Below are positions 13,707 to 18,247 of a DNA stretch of 18,247 bases, piece after piece; within the stretch, counting starts at the first letter, position 1, and each line of letters begins with the position of its first letter. The stretch is from assembly GCA_031273775.1 (NCBI GenBank), contig JAISRF010000197.1, positions 1 through 18,247 on the forward strand. Direction: 5' to 3'. Source of the DNA: Oscillospiraceae bacterium. GTDB lineage: Bacteria; Bacillota; Clostridia; Oscillospirales; Acutalibacteraceae. The notes below the pieces were generated by a model. The model saw nothing but the letters and a program-made list of their open reading frames with translations, did not search any database and was not told where the DNA came from. Position numbers and translations under genes: made by a program.

Positions 13707-15626
13707 TTAGTCCGCGTTTTCCCGCGTGTAATTCAGCAGTCCCCCCGCAAGCAGAATTCGGCGCTCGCGTTCGGAGAAGCCGTTCACCAGCGGAATTGAA
13801 AACTCGCCGGACATGTGAAGCAATTTAATCGCTTCGCCGGTTTTAATAAGCCGGGCGATATGATGCAGCAAAAAACGCTCATCTCGCTTTGCTTTCTCAT
13901 AATCCTCCGGGTTGGCAAACGTCAGCGGCAAAATGCCCGCGTTAATCAAATTCGCCCGGTGAATCCTCGCGAACGACTTGGCTATTACCGCTTTGATACC
14001 CAAATACAGCGGCACCAAGGCGGCGTGTTCCCGACTGCTGCCCTGCCCGTAATTTTCCCCGGCAATAATAATCCCGCCGCCTTTTTGCTTGCAGCGCCCG
14101 GAAAACTCCGGATCCGTCGCCCCAAAGCAAAATTGCGATAAATACGGGATGTTTGAGCGGTAGGGAAGAATCTTCGCGCCGGCGGGCATAATGTGGTCGG
14201 TGGTGATGTTGTCCCCCACCTTTAAGACGACCTCGGCCTCCAGCGTTTCCGGCAAGGGTTCGCTTTTAGGGAACGGTTTAATGTTCGGTCCGCGCACAAT
14301 ATCCACCGGACGATTGGGCGGCTGTTCGATCATGCGGTCGTTTACGGTAAACTGTTCCGGTAAATCAATGCTTATCGGGGGAAGGACGGTGGGGTCGGTG
14401 AATACACCCGCCAGCGCCGACGCGGCGGCGGTTTCCGGGCTTACCAGGTAAACGCCCGCGTCCGCGGTTCCGGAACGCCCCTCAAAGTTGCGGTTGAAGG
14501 TGCGCAGGGAAACACCGTCGGAGCAGGGCGACTGCCCCATGCCGATACAGGGTCCGCAGGCGCATTCCAGCACCCGCGCCCCGGCTGCGATCATGTCCGC
14601 CAAAGCGCCGCCGGCGCTTAACATGTGTAACACCTGCATGGAACCGGGAGATACGGTCAAGTCTACCCAGGGCGCCACGGCGTTGCCCTTGAGAATGGCG
14701 GCCACCTTTAACATATCTGCCAGGGAAGAATTGGTACAGCTTCCAATGCAGACTTGATTGATTTGCATTCCCGCCAGCTCCGATACCGGCTTTACATTGT
14801 CCGGCGAATGGGGGCAGGCGGCAAGCGGCCGGAGCGCCGACAAATCGACGGTATACTCCCCGTCGTAAACTGCGTCCGGGTCGCCGGACAGCGGCGTATA
14901 ATCCCCAGCCCGACCCTGTGCCTTTAAAAATTCGCGGGTAATCTCGTCAGAGGGGAAAATCGATGTGGTGGCGCCCAATTCCGCGCCCATGTTGGTGATG
15001 GTGGCTCGCTCGGGCACGGACAGGGTTTTCACGCCCTCGCCGGCATATTCCACAATCTTGCCCACACCGCCTTTTACGGTGAGGATCTGGAGTACCTTTA
15101 AAATAACGTCCTTCGCGGTGACGAAATCGCGGAGCCGGCCGGTGAGGTTCACCCGGATCATTTTAGGCATAGGGATATGATACGCGCCGCCGCCCATGGC
15201 GACCGCCACGTCCAGCCCGCCCGCGCCAATCGCCAACATGCCCATGCCGCCGCAGGTAGGCGTGTGGGAGTCCGAGCCGATTAAGGTTTTACCGGGCACG
15301 GCAAAGCGTTCCAAATGCACCTGATGGCAGATGCCGTTGCCGGGCTTGGAAAACCGCAGCCCGAACCGCCGCGCGGCAGATCGGATAAACCGGTGGTCAT
15401 CGGCGTTTTCAAAGCCGGTTTGCAGGGTGTTGTGGTCAATGTACGCCACAGACAGCTCGGTTTTCACCTTTGGCACGCCCATGGCCTCAAATTCCAGATA
15501 CGCCATGGTGCCCGTGGCGTCCTGCGTGAGGGTCTGGTCGATTTTTAGCCCAATATCGGATCCCGGCGTCATTTCCCCCAGAGTCAAATGATTTTTAATG
15601 ATTTTTTGCGCCAATGTCAAACTCAA
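13707..15626 (-). CDS. acn: Aconitate hydratase
   Basis: Aconitase interconverts citrate and isocitrate through a 4Fe-4S cluster. The 639 residues are of the compact, about 640-residue type common in Clostridia. Motifs include GSDSHTPTCGGMGMLAIGAG (from 117), CIGSCTNSS with cluster ligand C297, and CACGPCIGMGQSP with ligands C357 and C360. The C-terminal swivel domain carries GDNITTDHIMPAG and GQGSSREHAALVP, as in aconitases. Isopropylmalate isomerases split these domains into two subunits, so this is not LeuCD. I choose the TTG start at 15626 (MSLTLAQKIIK), which matches the normal N-terminus and has GGAG 9 bases upstream; the in-frame ATG at 15644 would place that site inside the gene. Icd follows after 65 bases: a short oxidative branch from citrate to 2-oxoglutarate. 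Citrate synthase is not in the window. Confidence 0.95.
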   Translation of the reverse strand: MSLTLAQKIIKNHLTLGEMTPGSDIGLKIDQTLTQDATGTMAYLEFEAMGVPKVKTELSVAYIDHNTLQTGFENADDHRFIRSAARRFGLRFSKPGNGICHQVHLERFAVPGKTLIGSDSHTPTCGGMGMLAIGAGGLDVAVAMGGGAYHIPMPKMIRVNLTGRLRDFVTAKDVILKVLQILTVKGGVGKIVEYAGEGVKTLSVPERATITNMGAELGATTSIFPSDEITREFLKAQGRAGDYTPLSGDPDAVYDGEYTVDLSALRPLAACPHSPDNVKPVSELAGMQINQVCIGSCTNSSLADMLKVAAILKGNAVAPWVDLTVSPGSMQVLHMLSAGGALADMIAAGARVLECACGPCIGMGQSPCSDGVSLRTFNRNFEGRSGTADAGVYLVSPETAAASALAGVFTDPTVLPPISIDLPEQFTVNDRMIEQPPNRPVDIVRGPNIKPFPKSEPLPETLEAEVVLKVGDNITTDHIMPAGAKILPYRSNIPYLSQFCFGATDPEFSGRCKQKGGGIIIAGENYGQGSSREHAALVPLYLGIKAVIAKSFARIHRANLINAGILPLTFANPEDYEKAKRDERFLLHHIARLIKTGEAIKLLHMSGEFSIPLVNGFSERERRILLAGGLLNYTRENAD

Positions 15627-15635
15627 AAATAAACA

Positions 15636-15639
15636 CTCC
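15636..15639 (-). promoter_or_regulatory. Ribosome binding site deciding the acn TTG start
   Basis: GGAG on the - strand lies 9 bases before TTG 15626 and only 5 bases after the start of the alternative ATG 15644. This favours TTG as the real initiation codon. Confidence 0.55.
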
Positions 15640-15670
15640 AACATTCATTTTAAATTGCGCTTTGCCATTT

Positions 15671-16318
15671 TCAACCTGGGTTGTATCCCGTCCAAACGTC
15701 GGTATCGCACAGGGTTGCGGCAATCAGCGCGTCGTCCGTGAAGTAAAAATCCGCCTGATATTTGCCGGCGTTGTAGCGCAGACAGACGCAGTCGGGGGTG
15801 TCCGGCAGGAAAAACAAGTCGTATTTTCCCGGAACCGGCGTGAAATCCGGCTCGCCCAGCACGGCCTTTACGCTGTCCGGTGTTTCCGCGCCCACCACAA
15901 AACCGAATGGCTCCGCGGTACTCAAGGCAAAGGAAATGCCTTTGCTTTTCCGGTTGTCTTTATAATAAAACGCCAGACCGCCAACATTCATTTCAAGGGT
16001 TTCCCCATCGCCCATTAAAACCGCTTTCACGCCAACCGTACCGGACATCGCCGATTCCTCCGGTTCGCTCCCAAAAGTGACTCCCCCGGCTATTGCGGTG
16101 AGCGCGGTTTTTACGTCGGCTACCGCTGTACCGAGTTTTAGCGCCGCGTTATCAATAATCAGACCGTTTTCCAGCAGTTCCCGGGCTGCGGAGGCGCTCA
16201 CGCTGCTCACGCGGGAATAGACCGAGGCAACGGAAGAGTCAATGGTTCCGGAGTCGGTTTTACAGGCGGCCAGCAACAGAGCCGCCGCCGCCGCCGATAT
16301 GATAACATGTTTTTGCAT
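15671..16318 (-). CDS. Small lipoprotein of unknown function
   Basis: The 215-residue protein starts at ATG 16318 (MQKHVIIS), with AAGGGTG 6 bases upstream. The longer frame from TTG 16345 would add nine residues upstream of this site and overlap pncB. A lipoprotein signal peptide is clear: Gln-Lys, a hydrophobic run, then lipobox L16-A17-A18-C19. After a Ser/Thr-rich linker, the mature part has no motif that I recognise. It contains FGSEPEESAMSGT and repeated beta-strand-like stretches, and the segment SVKAVLGEPDFTPVPGKYDL resembles the LGxP turn found in SmpA/BamE-like and other small envelope domains, which is only a suggestion. It would be anchored to the outer face of the membrane. It lies 19 bases after pncB and 44 bases before acn, so it is probably cotranscribed with both. 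Confidence 0.82.
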   Translation of the reverse strand: MQKHVIISAAAAALLLAACKTDSGTIDSSVASVYSRVSSVSASAARELLENGLIIDNAALKLGTAVADVKTALTAIAGGVTFGSEPEESAMSGTVGVKAVLMGDGETLEMNVGGLAFYYKDNRKSKGISFALSTAEPFGFVVGAETPDSVKAVLGEPDFTPVPGKYDLFFLPDTPDCVCLRYNAGKYQADFYFTDDALIAATLCDTDVWTGYNPG

Positions 16319-16337
16319 TTGATTCACCCTTTTTGTT

Positions 16338-17795
16338 CTATTCAAACCTCGCGTACAATTCTCCCAGCAAGGTATTTCGTTTTTCCCACAGCCGCGGGGA
16401 TAAATCCACGTAGTATTTGTGGGGATTTTCGAACCGCTTGACCTCGTCCCACAGCTTTTTCAGCTCTTTGGCGGCATATGCCTTAATCTCTTCCGTCAGT
16501 GGGCTTTTGTACACACATTCGCCGCCCTTAAAAATGGGAACCTGCAAGGAACGGGCAGTAAAACCGGTTACGGTTTTCCGCTTCCACACGTGATCCGGAT
16601 CAAACAGTTCGTAAGGCTTTTGGGGGTCTATTTCCTCATCCGCCAGGGTGATGACGTCGGCGATGGCCATACCGCTGGCGCGATCGTACAGACGCCACGG
16701 TTTTTTATAACAGGGCAGGGTAAGCTTGGATACATTTTCAGAGAGCTTCACCTTTGGGACAATCTGACCGTTTTCCTCCACTGCCACAAGTTTGTAAACC
16801 CCGCCGAAAACCGGGTCGCTTGCCGCCGTAATCAGCCGTTCGCCCACACCGAAGGAATCAATTTTTGCGCCCTGAATAATCATGTCGCGGATAATATACT
16901 CGTCCAGCGAATTGGACGCGACAATCTTGCAGTCGGAAAATCCCGCGGCGTCCAGCATTGCGCGCGCTTTGAGGGAAAGGTAAGTAATATCGCCGCTGTC
17001 AATGCGGATTCCCGCCGGGCGAAAACCCCGCGACACCACCTTTTCGTTAAACACGCGGATGGCGTTTGGTACGCCGGATTTTAACACGTTATATGTATCC
17101 ACCAAAAGCAAGCAGTTCTGGGGATATGTGCCCGCGTAGGCGCTAAAGGCGTCGTACTCGCTGTCGAACATCTGAACCCAGCTGTGAGCCATGGTGCCCG
17201 CCGCCGGTACGCCGAAGTTGCGGTCGGCCATGGTGCAGGCGGTCGCGTCCGCTCCCCCGATATACGCCGCGCGTGCGCCCAAAACCGCGCCGTCAAAGCC
17301 CTGTGCCCGACGTGAGCCGAATTCCATAACCGACCGCCCCGCAGCCGCCCGTACCACGCGGTTGGTCTTAGTGGCAATGAGCGACTGATGATTGATGATG
17401 ATGAGCGCCATGGTTTCGATCAACTGCGCTTCTATGACCGGGCCGCGCACGGTAACGACCGGCTCCTGTGGGAAAATGGGCGTGCCCTCGGGAATAGCCC
17501 AGACGTCGCAGGTAAAGCGGAAGTTTTTCAAAAATTTTAGAAATTCCGTGGAAAACAGCTTCCGTCCGCGCAGATATTCAATGTCATCTTCAGTGAATTG
17601 CAGCGTTTTCAGGTATTCGATCAACTGTTCCAGCCCCGCCGCCAGCGCAAATCCCCCGCCGTCCGGCACCCGCCGGAAAAACAGGTCAAAATATGCGATT
17701 TTTCGTGCGGTTTTGCTGCTCAGAAAGCCGTTCATCATGGTTAGCTCATAAAAATCTGTGAGCATGGTAAGATTGCGTCGGGTATCTCCGTACAT
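16338..17795 (-). CDS. pncB: Nicotinate phosphoribosyltransferase
   Basis: PncB converts nicotinate and phosphoribosyl pyrophosphate to nicotinate mononucleotide, with ATP hydrolysis, in the Preiss-Handler NAD salvage route. The 485 residues are the length of the Gram-positive type. Visible signatures are LTDFYELTMM (12-21), EFGSRRAQGFDGA (158-170), the active-site stretch GTMAHSW (200-206) whose H204 corresponds to the histidine phosphorylated in the family, and RIDSGD, which binds the phosphoribosyl group. ATG 17795 is the only sensible start; the ribosome binding site is weak (AAAGCGAG-like). It heads the pncB-lipoprotein-acn-icd-rex run behind a strong promoter. A 6-bp palindrome at the expected transcription start (17826-17840) is a plausible operator for a niacin or NAD regulator. 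Confidence 0.96.
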   Translation of the reverse strand: MYGDTRRNLTMLTDFYELTMMNGFLSSKTARKIAYFDLFFRRVPDGGGFALAAGLEQLIEYLKTLQFTEDDIEYLRGRKLFSTEFLKFLKNFRFTCDVWAIPEGTPIFPQEPVVTVRGPVIEAQLIETMALIIINHQSLIATKTNRVVRAAAGRSVMEFGSRRAQGFDGAVLGARAAYIGGADATACTMADRNFGVPAAGTMAHSWVQMFDSEYDAFSAYAGTYPQNCLLLVDTYNVLKSGVPNAIRVFNEKVVSRGFRPAGIRIDSGDITYLSLKARAMLDAAGFSDCKIVASNSLDEYIIRDMIIQGAKIDSFGVGERLITAASDPVFGGVYKLVAVEENGQIVPKVKLSENVSKLTLPCYKKPWRLYDRASGMAIADVITLADEEIDPQKPYELFDPDHVWKRKTVTGFTARSLQVPIFKGGECVYKSPLTEEIKAYAAKELKKLWDEVKRFENPHKYYVDLSPRLWEKRNTLLGELYARFE

Positions 17796-17825
17796 GAGGG
17801 CTCGCTTTCTTTGAAATTTTCTAAT

Positions 17826-17840
17826 GTAGATTTTATCTAC
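17826..17840. promoter_or_regulatory. Palindrome at the pncB transcription start, possible operator
   Basis: GTAGAT (17826-17831) and ATCTAC (17835-17840) form an inverted repeat around TTT, located from about +1 to +15 of the predicted pncB transcript. A repressor bound here would block such a strong promoter; alternatively it is a 5' RNA hairpin. The regulator is unknown. Confidence 0.45.
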
Positions 17841-17845
17841 GCCTT

Positions 17846-17874
17846 ATTATAATGTATAATTACCGATTTGTCAA
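17846..17874 (-). promoter_or_regulatory. Consensus sigma-A promoter for the pncB-rex gene run
   Basis: On the - strand TTGACA (17869-17874) and TATAAT (17846-17851) are separated by exactly 17 bases, a perfect consensus. Transcription would start near 17839. Confidence 0.85.
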
Positions 17875-17948
17875 ATTTTAATGAACATCAATTTTACAGT
17901 GGAAGAACGGCGGTAGGAAATTGCGGTACAAGAGAAATGGTTACGATT

Positions 17949-18031
17949 TGTAATTGTTAAATGTTGTAAATCGTCATTTTGTCACCGTTTTGTAACCGTT
18001 GTTAGAAATCTGAAATCAAACTGTAAATAAA
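17949..18031 (+). promoter_or_regulatory. Phased TGTNA direct repeats, Pho-box-like
   Basis: TGTNA-like pentamers begin at 17949, 17955, 17965, 17980, 17991, 18000, 18011 (TGAAA) and 18022. The last five are spaced 11, 9, 11 and 11 bases. Within them TTTTGTCACCG (17977) and TTTTGTAACCG (17988) differ at one base, and CTGAAATCAAA (18010) and CTGTAAATAAA (18021) match at 8 of 11. Eleven-base direct repeats of this kind are the form of PhoB/PhoP sites. The final repeat ends 28 bases before the TATAAT box, further than in classical activator promoters. Confidence 0.45.
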
Positions 18032-18059
18032 TACAGGCTATTTTTGCGGACAATCCGAC

Positions 18060-18065
18060 TATAAT
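18060..18065 (+). promoter_or_regulatory. TATAAT -10 box for the exported-protein gene
   Basis: A perfect -10 hexamer lies 38 bases before the GTG start. No good -35 hexamer is found at 16-18 bases (CTATTT at 16 is the nearest), as expected for an activator-dependent promoter. Confidence 0.55.
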
Positions 18066-18103
18066 AATAGCGGTTCGGAATTTTGCGGCGGGAGGAAAAA
18101 CCT

Positions 18104-18247
18104 GTGAAGAAAATATTTAACCGCTTGTCGGTTCCTGTCTCGGCGCTTTTTCTGTCCGTTGCCATGTTCGCCGTGCTTTCGCCTTCTGCTTTGGGATTTC
18201 ACTCAATTACTTCAGAGCCGACCGCCAAATCAGAGACCGAAATCGTT
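18104..18247 (+). CDS. N-terminus of an exported protein, possibly PstS (3' end outside window)
   Basis: The frame starts at GTG 18104 with GGGAGGA 7 bases upstream and stays open to the window edge, 48 codons. It begins MKKIFNRLSVPVSALFLSVA, a positive N-terminus and a hydrophobic core, then LSPSALGF and a polar segment, which makes a good Sec signal peptide. No cysteine follows in the visible part, so it is not an obvious lipoprotein. The last visible residues, KSETEIV, could lead into the conserved start of phosphate-binding PstS proteins (EIxVISREDGSGTR-like), and the Pho-box-like repeats upstream agree with that. Both points are suggestive only. Any secreted or substrate-binding protein would fit the visible sequence. 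Confidence 0.75.
   Translation, partial: MKKIFNRLSVPVSALFLSVAMFAVLSPSALGFHSITSEPTAKSETEIV

Larger units (their letters stand above)
17796..18103. other. Divergent intergenic region between pncB and an exported protein
   Basis: This 308-base AT-rich region holds no gene. It contains the pncB promoter and start-site palindrome on the - strand, then a series of TGTNA motifs (17949-18031), a TATAAT box (18060-18065) and a strong ribosome binding site (18090-18096) for the + strand gene. Confidence 0.7.

Noticed and set aside
15627..15644. ATG start for aconitase
   Set aside because: The best Shine-Dalgarno sequence is inside this extension and homologous N-termini begin with SLTLAQKI-like residues.

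Overview
The window looks like the chromosome of a Gram-positive anaerobe of the Clostridia (Bacillota), probably an uncultured gut-type Oscillospirales-like lineage. The reasons are the gene set (K+-dependent membrane pyrophosphatase, formate-tetrahydrofolate ligase, a CD1247-type acidic zinc-ribbon protein, Rex, a short oxidative TCA branch), Shine-Dalgarno-led genes and sigma-A-like promoters. The species assignment is inference; no rRNA or other marker is present. I saw no tRNA, rRNA, CRISPR array or intact insertion sequence.

Layout. (1) Positions 1-3840, + strand: the end of hppA, then efp behind a clear TTGAAA/TACAAT promoter, then an acidic zinc-ribbon protein overlapping a polytopic membrane protein. 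(2) Positions 3907-6855, - strand, convergent with the first block: fhs, tsaE, tsaB, tightly packed (one-carbon metabolism, then two genes for the tRNA t6A modification). (3) Positions 6887-11128, - strand: a visibly AT-richer two-gene module, a 404-residue membrane protein (three predicted N-terminal membrane segments) followed with no gap by a 1008-residue protein with a zinc-metallopeptidase HEVSH motif. I recognise neither family. It is followed by fhs after only 31 bases and preceded by a 664-base AT-rich spacer with several dyads. This is the best candidate for an undescribed system. (4) Positions 11793-17795, - strand: pncB, a small lipoprotein, aconitase, isocitrate dehydrogenase and rex, starting from a near-perfect TTGACA-17-TATAAT promoter. 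(5) Positions 17796-18247: a divergent intergenic region with a phased series of TGTNA repeats (Pho-box-like), then the first 48 codons of an exported protein that may be PstS.

How the genes fit together. Block 4 has an NAD(H) theme. PncB feeds NAD salvage, aconitase and isocitrate dehydrogenase make 2-oxoglutarate with production of reduced cofactor, and Rex is the NADH/NAD+-sensing repressor that closes the run. Block 2 joins folate one-carbon activation with two parts of the t6A machinery; TsaD, the catalytic partner, is not in the window. Block 3 appears to have been placed between the housekeeping blocks 2 and 4, and its transcription may now run into fhs.

A second theme is small non-coding-looking DNA elements found inside genes: a perfect 10-bp hairpin, a 14-base repeat and a terminator-like palindrome inside the membrane-protein gene at 2299-3840, and a degenerate heptamer repeat inside tsaB. 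They sit mainly in the terminus, loops or surface segments of the proteins.
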